From Kribbella kalugense (GTDB lineage: Bacteria; Actinomycetota; Actinomycetes; Propionibacteriales; Kribbellaceae), in assembly GCF_004365875.1 (NCBI RefSeq), contig NZ_SODF01000004.1, positions 474,299 through 538,298 of the forward strand: a stretch of 64,000 nt of DNA, given 5' to 3'. Shown piece after piece: positions 51,057-59,899 of the stretch. The notes below the pieces were generated by a model. That model was not told where the DNA came from and searched no databases. It saw only the letters and a list, made by a program, of their open reading frames with translations. How positions within the stretch are numbered: position 1 is the first letter of the stretch; each line of letters starts with the position of its first letter. Position numbers and translations under genes: made by a program.

Positions 51057-51896
51057 TCAGGCGCAGGCGTCGAAGGTCTTCGGCGGGTTCGTCGCCGCGT
51101 CGAGCTTCAGGCCGGAGGGGCCGAGGTTCTTGTCGAACGCCTTCTGCCACTCGCCGGAGTCGACCATCTTCTTCAGCGCGTCGTTGACCTTGGTGCAGGT
51201 CGCGGTGTCGCCCTTCTTCAGGCCGACGCCGTAGCGCTCGGTCGAGAAGGTCTGGCCGACCACCTTGAACTTGCCCTTGTTCGCCTCCTGCGAGGCGTAG
51301 CCCGCCAGGATGGTGTTGTCGGTGGTGAGCGCGTCGATCGCGCCGGCGCCGAGCGCCTCGACACACTTGGAGTAGGTGTCGTACTCCTGCAGCTGCACGG
51401 TCTTGGCGAACTTGTCCTTGACCTTCTGCGCCGACGTGGAGCCGGTCACCGAGCACAGCTTCTTGCCGTTCAGCCCGTCCGGGCCGCTGATGTCGCTGTC
51501 GGACTTGACCAGCAGGTCCTGGCCGGCGGTCAGGTACGGGCCGGCGAAGGAGACCTTCTCCTTGCGGGCGTCGGTGATCGAGTAGGACGCGAAGATCATC
51601 TTGACCTGTCCGTTGGCCAGCAGCGTCTCGCGCTGGGCCGACGGGGCCTCCTTGAAGGTGATGTTCTTCTCGTCGTAACCGAGCTCCTTGGCAACGTACG
51701 TCGCGACATCGACATCCATGCCGGTGTACTTCGAGCCTTCCTTCAGGCCGATACCGGGCTGGTCGTACTTGATGCCGATGGTGACCTTCTCGCCACCACT
51801 ACTACCGGAGCCGGAGCCGGAGTCGTCGCCGCAGGCAACCAGTCCGGTCGCGGCCAGGCCTGCGATGCCGAGAGCAGCGATGATTCGCTGTCGCAT
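51057..51896 (-). CDS. gluB: Glutamate-binding lipoprotein GluB
   Basis: A 279-residue receptor (SBP family 3): lipoprotein signal ending LVAC (Cys22), a Ser/Gly linker, then the amino-acid-binding fold (GIGLKEGSKYTGMDVDVATYVAKELGYDEKNITFKEAPSAQRETLLANGQVKMIFASYSIT, CSVTGSTSAQKVKDKF). It captures glutamate (or a related acidic amino acid) for GluCD. ATG 51896 follows GGAGGAAAAGACA; a longer open frame runs through gluA and is a shadow. Confidence 0.93.
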   Translation of the reverse strand: MRQRIIAALGIAGLAATGLVACGDDSGSGSGSSGGEKVTIGIKYDQPGIGLKEGSKYTGMDVDVATYVAKELGYDEKNITFKEAPSAQRETLLANGQVKMIFASYSITDARKEKVSFAGPYLTAGQDLLVKSDSDISGPDGLNGKKLCSVTGSTSAQKVKDKFAKTVQLQEYDTYSKCVEALGAGAIDALTTDNTILAGYASQEANKGKFKVVGQTFSTERYGVGLKKGDTATCTKVNDALKKMVDSGEWQKAFDKNLGPSGLKLDAATNPPKTFDACA

Positions 51897-51943
51897 TGTC
51901 TTTTCCTCCGTTGTTGTACTGCGCTGGGGACAGGCGCGGGCGG

Positions 51944-52705
51944 TCAGTGGGTGAGGATCTTCGAGAGGAAGTCCTGCGCCCGCTTCGTCTGCGGATCGGT
52001 GAAGAACTTCTCCGGCTCGGCTTCCTCGACGATCTGGCCGTCGGCCATGAAGACCACCCGGTTGGCCGCCCGGCGGGCGAAGCCCATCTCGTGCGTGACC
52101 ACGACCATGGTCATGCTCTGACCGGCCAGGTCGACCATCACGTCGAGGACTTCCTTGATCATCTCCGGGTCCAGAGCCGAGGTCGGCTCGTCGAACAGCA
52201 TCACCTTGGGATCCATCGCCAGGGCGCGGGCGATCGCGACCCGCTGCTGCTGACCACCGGACAGCTGTGCCGGGTACTTGTCGGCCTGTGCGCCGACGCC
52301 GACGCGGTCCAGCAAGGCCCGCGCCTTCTGCTCTGCCTCGCTCTTGCCCTGCCGGCGCACCTTCGTCGGGCCGAGGGTGACGTTCTGCAGGATGGTTTTG
52401 TGCGCGAACAGGTTGAAGGACTGGAAGACCATGCCGACGTCGGCGCGGAGCTTGGCCAGGGCCTTGCCCTCGCTGGGCAGCGGCTGGCCGTCCAGCATGA
52501 TGCTGCCCGAGTCGATCGGTTCCAGCCGGTTGATCGCGCGGCAGAGCGTGGACTTGCCGGACCCGGACGGGCCGATCACGACGACTACTTCGCCCTGATC
52601 GATGGACAGGTTGATGTCCTTCAGGACGTGCAGGTCGCCGAAATGTTTGTTGACGTCGGTCAGCGCCACCAGACCAGTTGTCGTCAAGGTTCCGGAATCG
52701 CTCAT
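51944..52705 (-). CDS. gluA: Glutamate ABC transporter ATPase GluA
   Basis: A 253-residue ATPase. Walker A IGPSGSGKSTL, Q loop FQSFNLFAHKT, signature LSGGQQQRVAIARAL, Walker B VMLFDEPTSALDPEM and switch His THEMGF are intact. First gene of gluABCD; the promoter must lie in the 153 bases upstream, which hold a palindrome. Confidence 0.95.
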   Translation of the reverse strand: MSDSGTLTTTGLVALTDVNKHFGDLHVLKDINLSIDQGEVVVVIGPSGSGKSTLCRAINRLEPIDSGSIMLDGQPLPSEGKALAKLRADVGMVFQSFNLFAHKTILQNVTLGPTKVRRQGKSEAEQKARALLDRVGVGAQADKYPAQLSGGQQQRVAIARALAMDPKVMLFDEPTSALDPEMIKEVLDVMVDLAGQSMTMVVVTHEMGFARRAANRVVFMADGQIVEEAEPEKFFTDPQTKRAQDFLSKILTH

Positions 52706-52822
52706 GGCCAGAACCTACTGGAGCCTGGGGTGCGGTCGCAGGCCCGGGTGGTTCCACGGTGGTAACGATCTGCAATATTGCCGCGCGGACTGTGACCAGG
52801 TCCTCACAGCCCGCCCACCTGT

Positions 52823-52835
52823 ATTGGTATCCAAT
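52823..52835. promoter_or_regulatory. Palindrome upstream of gluA
   Basis: ATTGG-TAT-CCAAT is a perfect 13-bp palindrome (52823-52835), about 120 bases upstream of the gluA start and 24 bases from the stop of the regulator gene. It resembles GntR-type half-sites. The rest of 52706-52858 shows no other structure. Confidence 0.45.
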
Positions 52836-52858
52836 GGGAACCGGTCAGATCTGAGCGG

Positions 52859-54550
52859 TCAGGTGACGATGCCGTACTCGCGGATCTTCCGGTAGATGGT
52901 CGCCCGCGACATCCCCAGCGCGGCGGCCGCGGCCTTCTTGTCACCGTCGTACGTCGACATCGCATCGACGATCGCGTCCCGTTCGAGCGCCTCGATCGGG
53001 GTCAGTTGGCGACGGGTCGTGGCCCGGCACTCGGGTGGTAGGTCGCCCAGCTCGACCACGCCGGACCGGCGGCGCCTCGCGACCGCGGAGAGTACGGCGC
53101 GCAGGTGGGTGATGTTGCCCGCCCACGGCAGCCGCATCAGCTGGTTCATCGTCGGGGTGGAGAACGTCAGCTCGCTGACGCCGGCCTTCGCCAACAGCGC
53201 CCGTACCAGGGCCGGAACGTCCTCGAGATGATGCCGCAGCGGCGGTACTTCGACTGTCCGGGGAAAGAACGCCAGCAGTTGGTCGGCCAGCTCGGACCGG
53301 TCCGCGGGCAGCGTCAGAGCGACCCAGGCGTCACCGGCGATCGCGCCGTCGCGGACGTTCTGCAGCAGATCGGTGAGGCCGTGGAGCACCTCGCCGGTGA
53401 GCAGGTTGGCCCGCCGGATGATCAGGTCGGAGCCGGACTCCAGCTCCGCCTGAGCCTCGGCCGGTAGGTCGTCGCCGGTCACCGCGGGATCGAGAACGGC
53501 CAGCCGCCGCTCGGGTGCCACATGCTTGCGGACTGCCCGAAGAAGGGACAGCTTGCCCGCACCCGGTTCACCGTCGGCGATCAGCCACTCGGACCGGCGG
53601 CACGCATCCAGCATCTCCTGCGTGACGTGCTGCCAGACCGCACTCGACCCGATCGTCCCGGGAACCAACGGGGCGCGGGCGGGCTGCTGACTACGGGCCG
53701 GCGGCCGCTGTTCCTTGATCTGGATGACGCCGCCGGCCAAGGTGTCACCGAGGAAAGTCGGCCGGTAGGCCATCCGGGCGGTCATCCCGCTGGGCAGGTC
53801 GGTCAGGATCACCCGCGGCTTCGTGCCACCGCGCGCGTCCCGAGTGCGGTCGATCAACGCCGCCTGGTCGATGGCGTCGAACCGCGCCTGCGCGTAGGCG
53901 TTCATCATGAACACTTCGTCGCCAAGTGCGAGCACCGGGCCGCCGCTGTGCCGGCAGGCCGCGTAGTAGTCGCTCAGCAAGGCGTGGTCGAGCGCGTTCG
54001 CCTCCTCGACGACCCGTTCGTGGATCCGCCGTGCGGCCAGTTTCGCGAACGACAGCAGGATCGAGTTCGAGTTCCGCGCCTGGGTGGTGATGTCCAGGAC
54101 GCCGAGCAGGCCGCCGGTGACCGGATGCGTGATCGGTGCGCCGGCACAGGAGAACATCCGCAGCTTGTCGTTGTAGTGCTCGGGTCCGTCGACCAGGATC
54201 GGCCCGCACACCTCGAGCGCGGTACCGATGCCGTTGGTCCCGACCGCGGACTCGACGTACTGGAATCCGGGCGCGAGGTCGACGGAGTCCAGTCGCCGGA
54301 GCAGGGCCGGATCGCCGCCGCGACGGTCGAGGACGACGCCCTTCGCGTCGGTCAGGATGATGCAGACCGGCTCGTTGGTGAGCTCGGCGGACAGGGCGTC
54401 GATGACCGGACGGGCGGCCCGCATCAGGGTGGTCTCGCGGTCGATCCTGTCGAAGTACTTCGGGGCGGGGCGGTCAATGTCCACCTGGGACGCGTGTGAA
54501 CGCTCCCACGAGACCCGGATCGGATCCCGGACCGGCTGTGCAGCGCCCAT
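52859..54550 (-). CDS. AcoR/MimR-like regulator (GAF, degenerate AAA+, Fis-type HTH)
   Basis: A 563-residue activator-like protein. Residues about 55-190 form the N-terminal sensory region with a GAF domain (VCIILTDAKGVVLDRRGGD, GFQYVESAVGTNGIGTALEV, HYNDKLRMFSCAGAPITHPVTGGLLGVLDI). Residues about 310-480 are a shrunken AAA+ domain: Walker A is DGEPGAGKLSLL, but Walker B is changed (SDLIIRRAN) and there is no GAFTGA loop, so it cannot contact sigma-54. The C-terminal Fis-type HTH is DKKAAAAALGMSRATIYRKI. AAGGAGG lies 7 bases before ATG 54550. It is divergent from the propane monooxygenase operon and resembles MimR, its regulator in mycobacteria. Confidence 0.9.
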   Translation of the reverse strand: MGAAQPVRDPIRVSWERSHASQVDIDRPAPKYFDRIDRETTLMRAARPVIDALSAELTNEPVCIILTDAKGVVLDRRGGDPALLRRLDSVDLAPGFQYVESAVGTNGIGTALEVCGPILVDGPEHYNDKLRMFSCAGAPITHPVTGGLLGVLDITTQARNSNSILLSFAKLAARRIHERVVEEANALDHALLSDYYAACRHSGGPVLALGDEVFMMNAYAQARFDAIDQAALIDRTRDARGGTKPRVILTDLPSGMTARMAYRPTFLGDTLAGGVIQIKEQRPPARSQQPARAPLVPGTIGSSAVWQHVTQEMLDACRRSEWLIADGEPGAGKLSLLRAVRKHVAPERRLAVLDPAVTGDDLPAEAQAELESGSDLIIRRANLLTGEVLHGLTDLLQNVRDGAIAGDAWVALTLPADRSELADQLLAFFPRTVEVPPLRHHLEDVPALVRALLAKAGVSELTFSTPTMNQLMRLPWAGNITHLRAVLSAVARRRRSGVVELGDLPPECRATTRRQLTPIEALERDAIVDAMSTYDGDKKAAAAALGMSRATIYRKIREYGIVT

Positions 54551-54609
54551 CGGGTCGCCTCCTTCACGTCCGTCACCAGCGGAGTTCTCACCACGGTAAC
54601 CCCCCTGCG

Positions 54610-54633
54610 TGTGACCCCCATCTCACATTGAGA
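54610..54633. promoter_or_regulatory. Overlapping palindromes between regulator and monooxygenase operon
   Basis: TGTGA (54610-54614) with TCACA (54623-54627), and TCTCA (54621-54625) with TGAGA (54629-54633) around CAT, both perfect. They lie in the 182-base divergent promoter region, about 100 bases upstream of prmA, suitable for binding by the GAF/Fis regulator. Confidence 0.45.
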
Positions 54634-54732
54634 CACAGAGACGTCCATCCGGCGGCTTTCATCCCTGTTTAACGCAGCCAGCCGTACGCAGGAGCCGGGC
54701 CGAGAGCCGGCTCCCGATCATGGAGGCAGACA

Positions 54733-56370
54733 TTGAGCAGGCAGAGTCTCACCAAGGCGCACGCCAAGATCACCGAGTTGTCCTGGGAGCCGACCTTCGC
54801 GACCCCGGCGACCCGGTTCGGCACTGACTACACGTTCGAGAAGGCGCCGAAGAAGGACCCGCTGAAGCAGATCATGCGGTCCTACTTCCCGATGGAGGAG
54901 GAGAAGGACAACCGCGTGTACGGCGCCATGGACGGCGCGATCCGCGGCAACATGTTCCGCCAGGTGCAGCAGCGCTGGCTGGAGTGGCAGAAGCTGTTCC
55001 TGTCGATCATCCCGTTCCCGGAGATCTCTGCGGCCCGGGCGATGCCGATGGCGATCGACGCCGTACCGAACCCGGAGATCCACAACGGGCTCGCGGTGCA
55101 GATGATCGACGAGGTCAGGCACTCGACGATCCAGATGAACCTGAAGAAGCTGTACATGAACAACTACATCGACCCGGCCGGGTTCGACATGACCGAGAAG
55201 GCGTTCGCGAACAACTACGCGGGCACCATCGGCCGGCAGTTCGGTGAAGGGTTCATCACCGGTGACGCGATCACCGCCGCGAACATCTACCTGACCGTGG
55301 TCGCCGAGACCGCGTTCACCAACACGCTGTTCGTCGCGATGCCCGACGAGGCCGCGGCCAACGGCGACTACCTGCTGCCGACGGTGTTCCACTCGGTCCA
55401 GTCCGACGAGTCCCGGCACATCAGCAACGGCTACTCGATCCTGCTGATGGCGCTGGCCGACGAGCGCAACCGGCCGCTGCTCGAGCGCGACCTGCGGTAC
55501 GCGTGGTGGAACAACCACTGCGTCGTGGACGCCGCGATCGGCACCTTCATCGAGTACGGCACGAAGGACCGCCGGAAGGACCGGGAGAGCTATGCGGAGA
55601 TGTGGCGTCGGTGGATCTACGACGACTACTACCGCAGCTACCTGCTGCCGCTGGAGAAGTACGGCCTCACCATTCCGCACGACCTGGTCGAGGAGGCCTG
55701 GAAGCGGATCGTCGACAAGGGCTACGTGCACGAGGTCGCGCGGTTCTTCGCCACCGGCTGGCCGGTGAACTACTGGCGGATCGACGCGATGACCGACAAG
55801 GACTTCGAGTGGTTCGAGGACAAGTACCCGGGCTGGTACTCGAAGTACGGCAAGTGGTGGGAGAACTACAACCGGCTCGCCTACCCGGGCAAGAACAAGC
55901 CGATCGCGTTCGAGGAGGTCGGGTACCAGTACCCGCACCGCTGCTGGACCTGCATGGTGCCGTGCCTGATCCGCGAGGACATGGTCACCGAGAAGGTCGA
56001 CGACCAGTGGCGCACGTACTGCTCGGAGACCTGCTACTGGACCGACGCGGTCGCGTTCCGCAGCGAGTACGACGGCCGTCCGACCCCGAACATGGGCCGG
56101 CTGACCGGGTTCCGCGAGTGGGAGACCCTGCACCACAACAAGGACCTGGCCGACATCGTCCAGGACCTCGGGTACGTGCGTGACGACGGCAAGACCCTGA
56201 TCGGTCAGCCGCACCTGGACCTCGACGACCCGAAGAAGATGTGGACCCTCGACGACGTCCGCGGCAACACGTTCATGAGCCCGAACGTGCTGCTGAACCA
56301 GATGTCCGACGCCGAGCGCGAAGCGCACGTCGCGGCGTACAAGGCCAACGGAACCCGGCCCGCGGCTTAA
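54733..56370 (+). CDS. prmA: Propane monooxygenase hydroxylase, large (alpha) subunit
   Basis: A 545-residue di-iron hydroxylase of the soluble methane/propane/phenol monooxygenase family, also called MimA. It hydroxylates propane at C2 (and other small alkanes, acetone or phenol in relatives). Iron ligands are visible in two E..ExxH-type sets: QMIDEVRHSTIQ (about 113) and QSDESRHISNG (about 221), plus Glu residues in the helices between. The start is TTG 54733, after GGAGGCAG; no ATG gives a sensible N-terminus. The conserved C-terminal CWTCMVPCLI and CSETCYW Cys pairs are also seen. Operon leader. Confidence 0.95.
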   Translation: MSRQSLTKAHAKITELSWEPTFATPATRFGTDYTFEKAPKKDPLKQIMRSYFPMEEEKDNRVYGAMDGAIRGNMFRQVQQRWLEWQKLFLSIIPFPEISAARAMPMAIDAVPNPEIHNGLAVQMIDEVRHSTIQMNLKKLYMNNYIDPAGFDMTEKAFANNYAGTIGRQFGEGFITGDAITAANIYLTVVAETAFTNTLFVAMPDEAAANGDYLLPTVFHSVQSDESRHISNGYSILLMALADERNRPLLERDLRYAWWNNHCVVDAAIGTFIEYGTKDRRKDRESYAEMWRRWIYDDYYRSYLLPLEKYGLTIPHDLVEEAWKRIVDKGYVHEVARFFATGWPVNYWRIDAMTDKDFEWFEDKYPGWYSKYGKWWENYNRLAYPGKNKPIAFEEVGYQYPHRCWTCMVPCLIREDMVTEKVDDQWRTYCSETCYWTDAVAFRSEYDGRPTPNMGRLTGFREWETLHHNKDLADIVQDLGYVRDDGKTLIGQPHLDLDDPKKMWTLDDVRGNTFMSPNVLLNQMSDAEREAHVAAYKANGTRPAA

Positions 56371-56397
56371 TCCACCCAGCATCAGGAGGAGGCCGTC

Positions 56398-57435
56398 ATG
56401 GCCGACACCCACCGGATCCGCTTCGAACCGGTCGACATCGAGATGGACGTCAGCGAGGACGACAAGATCCTCGACGCGGCGTTCCGGCAGGGCATTCACC
56501 TGATGCACGGCTGCAAGGAGGGGCAGTGCTCCGCCTGCAAGTCGTACATCCTCGAGGGTGACCTGCAGATGGAGCGCTACTCCACCTTCGCCTGCAACGA
56601 CGCCGAGGTGGCCGAGGGATATGTGCTGCTCTGCCGGGCGCATGCCTTCAGCGACTGCACGATCGAGCTGCTCAACTACGACGAGGACGAGCTGCTCGGC
56701 GGCGTTCCGATCCAGACCGTGTCCGCCCGGGTGCTGGCGGTCGAACCGGTCACCCGGGACATCGTCTCGCTCCGGCTGAAGACGGCGCAGGCGTTCGAGT
56801 TCAGGCCGGGGCAGTACGTCGACATCACCATCCCCGGCACCGACGACCACCGGTCGTTCTCGATGGCCACCACCCAGTCGACGCCGGACGAGCTCGAGTT
56901 CCTGATCAAGAAGTACCCGGGCGGCCGGTTCTCCGCACTGCTCGACGGCGAGCTCGCGGCCGGCGACGAACTGTCGCTGACCGGGCCGTACGGCTCGTCC
57001 ACGTTGAAGGACGGTCACGTGCTGCCGGTGATCTGCGTGGCCGGCGGGGCCGGGATGGCGCCCATCCTGTCGATCCTGCGGCACCTGCGGGAAACCGGCA
57101 GCACCCGTCCGGTCCGGTTCTACTACGGCGCTCGGACGGCGGCCGACCTGTTCTACCTGGAAGCGATCCAGGAACTCGGCGCGGAGCTCAACGCCTTCGA
57201 GTTCATCGCCTGTCTGTCCGAGTCGGCTCAGGACGCGGACGGGCTGCAGGTCGAAGAGGGGAACGTGACCGACATCGTCGAACGGCGGGAGGCCGAGCTG
57301 CACCGCAGCGAGGTGTACCTCTGCGGCCCGCCGCCGATGGTCGACGCGGCCCTGACGTTGCTGGAGGCAAGCAACGTGCCGAAGGACCAGGTCTTCTACG
57401 ACAAGTTCACCAGCCCAGCTACCGATGGAGTCTGA
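56398..57435 (+). CDS. prmB: Propane monooxygenase reductase
   Basis: A 345-residue electron-transfer protein, ferredoxin plus FNR. The plant-type 2Fe-2S site is CKEGQCSAC (about residues 39-47) with the fourth Cys in LLCRAH. The flavin part has RPGQYVDITIPG and RSFSMATTQ, and NAD(P)H binding is in GGAGMAPILSILRHL and CGPPPMVDAAL. It moves electrons from NADH to the hydroxylase. AGGAGGAGG precedes ATG 56398. Confidence 0.95.
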   Translation: MADTHRIRFEPVDIEMDVSEDDKILDAAFRQGIHLMHGCKEGQCSACKSYILEGDLQMERYSTFACNDAEVAEGYVLLCRAHAFSDCTIELLNYDEDELLGGVPIQTVSARVLAVEPVTRDIVSLRLKTAQAFEFRPGQYVDITIPGTDDHRSFSMATTQSTPDELEFLIKKYPGGRFSALLDGELAAGDELSLTGPYGSSTLKDGHVLPVICVAGGAGMAPILSILRHLRETGSTRPVRFYYGARTAADLFYLEAIQELGAELNAFEFIACLSESAQDADGLQVEEGNVTDIVERREAELHRSEVYLCGPPPMVDAALTLLEASNVPKDQVFYDKFTSPATDGV

Positions 57436-57436
57436 G

Positions 57437-58534
57437 ATGACAGAAACCAAGCAGCGCAGCTTCCCGAAGATCGAGTTCACCGACTCCGAGGCCGGCGCGC
57501 TGGAGTTCCCCAGCTCGCAGAGCCGGTCGTACAACTACTACAAGCCGGCCAAGCTGCGCGCGACGATGTACGAGGACGTCACGGTCGATGTGCAGCCGGA
57601 CCCGGATCGGCACCTGAGCCAGGGCTGGATCTACGGCTTCGGCAACGGTCCCGGCGGCTATCCGAAGGAATGGACGGCCGCGAAGTCGTCCAACTGGCAC
57701 GCGTTCCTCGACCCGAACGAGGAGTGGAACCAGACGATCTACCGGAACAACTCCGCGGTCGTCCGGCAGGTCGACCTCAGCCTGCAGAACGCCAAGCGGG
57801 CCAGGGCGTACGACGCTTGGAACCCGGCCTGGCTGAAGTTCGTCGAGCGCAACCTCGGCGCCTGGATGCACGCGGAGAACGGGCTCGCGCTGCACGTGTT
57901 CACCAGCATTCAGCGGTCCGGTCCCACCAACATGATCAACACCGCTGTCGCTGTGAACGCGGCCCACAAGATGCGGTTCGCCCAGGACCTCGCACTCTTC
58001 AACCTGGATCTGTCGGAAGCCGACGTACCGTTCGACGGCTCGGCGCACAAGGAGGTTTGGCAGAGTGCGCCGGAGTGGCAGCCGACGCGTGAGGTTGTCG
58101 AGCGGCTGACCGCCGTCGGCGACTGGTGCGAGTTGCTCTTCGCCACCAACGTGGTGTTCGAGCAGCTCGTCGGGTCGCTGTTCCGGACCGAGCTGGTGAT
58201 GCAGATCGCGGCCCGCAACGGCGACTACGTCACGCCGACCATCGTCGGCACCGGCGAGCACGACTACGACCGCGATCTCGCCTACACCCGCAACCTGTTC
58301 CGGCTGCTGACCCGGGACTCGGAGTACGGCGAGAGCAACAAGGCGCTGTTCGGCGAGTGGCTCGCGCTCTGGGTGCCGCGTTGTCTGGACGCCGCGCACG
58401 CGCTGCAGCCGATCTGGTCGCAGCCGGCCGACAAGTCCGTCACGTTCGCGGACAGCCTCGACGCGGCCAAGCAGAAGTTCCGTTCCCTGCTCGAGGACCT
58501 CGGGCTCGACACTCCGAAGGAGCTGGACCAGTGA
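57437..58534 (+). CDS. prmC: Propane monooxygenase hydroxylase, small (beta) subunit
   Basis: A 365-residue beta subunit that structures the hydroxylase. It is homologous to the alpha subunit but lacks the iron ligands. FEDPDR-like opening region is replaced by YNYYKPAKLRATMYEDVTVDVQPDPDRH. GGAG lies 6 bases before ATG 57437; ATG 57425 would overlap prmB. Its stop overlaps the next gene. Confidence 0.94.
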   Translation: MTETKQRSFPKIEFTDSEAGALEFPSSQSRSYNYYKPAKLRATMYEDVTVDVQPDPDRHLSQGWIYGFGNGPGGYPKEWTAAKSSNWHAFLDPNEEWNQTIYRNNSAVVRQVDLSLQNAKRARAYDAWNPAWLKFVERNLGAWMHAENGLALHVFTSIQRSGPTNMINTAVAVNAAHKMRFAQDLALFNLDLSEADVPFDGSAHKEVWQSAPEWQPTREVVERLTAVGDWCELLFATNVVFEQLVGSLFRTELVMQIAARNGDYVTPTIVGTGEHDYDRDLAYTRNLFRLLTRDSEYGESNKALFGEWLALWVPRCLDAAHALQPIWSQPADKSVTFADSLDAAKQKFRSLLEDLGLDTPKELDQ

Positions 58535-58872
58535 GCATGCAGTTCGGATCTGACGCCTCGTTCTCCAACAAGACCGGCGTGACCCTGATGAACACCCCGA
58601 TCGGCCGCGTCGTCGCCCAGGTGATGGGCGCGAAGGACGGTGTCGAGCTGACGGAGTACCCGTCGATGATCCGGGTCGACGGCACCGGGTTGCTCAACTT
58701 CGACTACGCCGAGCTGTCCGACGCGCTCGGGATGGAGTTCGACGGCTCGGTGTTCGAGGAGATCTCCTCCACCCACTACGGCCGGATGGTGCACCTGGAC
58801 GACAAGACCATCCTGTTCGCCAGCCCCGAGGACGCCGCCGAGTACATCGGTTTCGACCTCACCACGAACTGA
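58531..58872 (+). CDS. prmD: Monooxygenase coupling/effector protein
   Basis: A 113-residue MmoB/DmpM-type coupling protein (GVTLMNTPIGRVVAQVMGAKDGVELTEYPSMIRVDGTGLLNFDYAELSDALG) with no cofactor site. It tunes substrate access and electron flow in the hydroxylase. GTG 58531 is chosen since AAGGAG lies 9 bases upstream and it overlaps the prmC stop; ATG 58537 is an alternative. Confidence 0.93.
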   Translation: MSMQFGSDASFSNKTGVTLMNTPIGRVVAQVMGAKDGVELTEYPSMIRVDGTGLLNFDYAELSDALGMEFDGSVFEEISSTHYGRMVHLDDKTILFASPEDAAEYIGFDLTTN

Positions 58873-58879
58873 GGCGGAC

Positions 58880-59899
58880 ATGTACGAGAAGAACGGCGAG
58901 CAGTACTACATCTGCGACGCGCACATCGCCCTGTGGGACGGTCGCGCCTCGAACCACAAGAACATCCACGGCAAGCAGTTCATCGACTGCTTCTACGACT
59001 ACCACAAGAACCTCAGTCCCGAAGAGGTCGTCTGGGACTACGACACCTACACGTACTACGGCGAGCAGCGGCTGCTGAAGGACCTGTTCGAGGACGGGTA
59101 CGTCGACCACGCGATCTTCCAGCCGGCCATCCTGAGCGACTTCTACAAGAACGGCTTCGGCCAGACCGAGGCCGCTCTCGCGCTGACCCGGGCGAACCCC
59201 GGCAAGCTCACCTACAACCACGCGTGGGACCCGCGCTATGAAGAGGCGGGCCTTGAGCAACTGCGCAAGGACGCGGACCGGATGGGTCTGAAGGGCGTGA
59301 AGCTCTACACCGCGGAGTGGCACGGCGACTCCCGTGGGTACAAGCTCGACAGTCCGTGGTCGCGGCGCTATCTCGAGGAGTGCCTGAAGCTCGGGATCAA
59401 GAACATCCACGTGCACAAGGGCCCCACCATCCGGCCGCTGGACCGGGACGCGTTCGACGTCGCCGACATCGACCAGGTGGCGACCGACTACACCGAGCTG
59501 AACTTCATCGTCGAGCACGTCGGCCTGCCGCGGCTCGAGGACTTCTGCTGGATCGCCACCCAGGAGCCCAACGTGTACGGCGGTCTGGCGGTGGCGATGC
59601 CGTTCATCCACACCCGGCCGAAGTACTTCGCGCAGATCCTCGGGGAGTTGCTGTACTGGATCGGCGAGGACCGGATCCTGTTCTCGTCGGACTACGCGAT
59701 CTGGACGCCGAAATGGCTGATCGAGAAGTTCGTCGACTTCCAGATCCCGGCCGACCTGACGGAGTACGCACCGATCACGGTCGAGCAGAAGAAGAAGATC
59801 CTGGGTCTGAACGCGGCCGCCTTGTACGACCTCGACGTACCCGAGGAGCTCCGGCTGCCGGCTGACGCCGGATCGCGGGAAGAAGCCGTGGCCTCATGA
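58880..59899 (+). CDS. Amidohydrolase_2-family protein of the propane monooxygenase cluster
   Basis: A 339-residue TIM-barrel amidohydrolase (YICDAHIALWDG, GLKGVKLYTAEWHGDSRG, NIHVHKGPTI, FIVEHVGLPRLEDFCW, ILFSSDYAIW). Metal ligands are DAH, HVH and the late Asp. Orthologues sit at the same place in other propane monooxygenase clusters, with unproven function; iron delivery, maturation or downstream chemistry are all possible. GAGGCGG lies before ATG 58880. Confidence 0.9.
   Translation: MYEKNGEQYYICDAHIALWDGRASNHKNIHGKQFIDCFYDYHKNLSPEEVVWDYDTYTYYGEQRLLKDLFEDGYVDHAIFQPAILSDFYKNGFGQTEAALALTRANPGKLTYNHAWDPRYEEAGLEQLRKDADRMGLKGVKLYTAEWHGDSRGYKLDSPWSRRYLEECLKLGIKNIHVHKGPTIRPLDRDAFDVADIDQVATDYTELNFIVEHVGLPRLEDFCWIATQEPNVYGGLAVAMPFIHTRPKYFAQILGELLYWIGEDRILFSSDYAIWTPKWLIEKFVDFQIPADLTEYAPITVEQKKKILGLNAAALYDLDVPEELRLPADAGSREEAVAS

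Noticed and set aside
54718..57534. A 938-codon open frame on the minus strand opposite prmA and prmB.
   Set aside because: It mirrors the coding frame of strongly recognised genes in high-GC DNA; it has no ribosome site, an odd Val/Arg/Leu-rich composition and no family resemblance.
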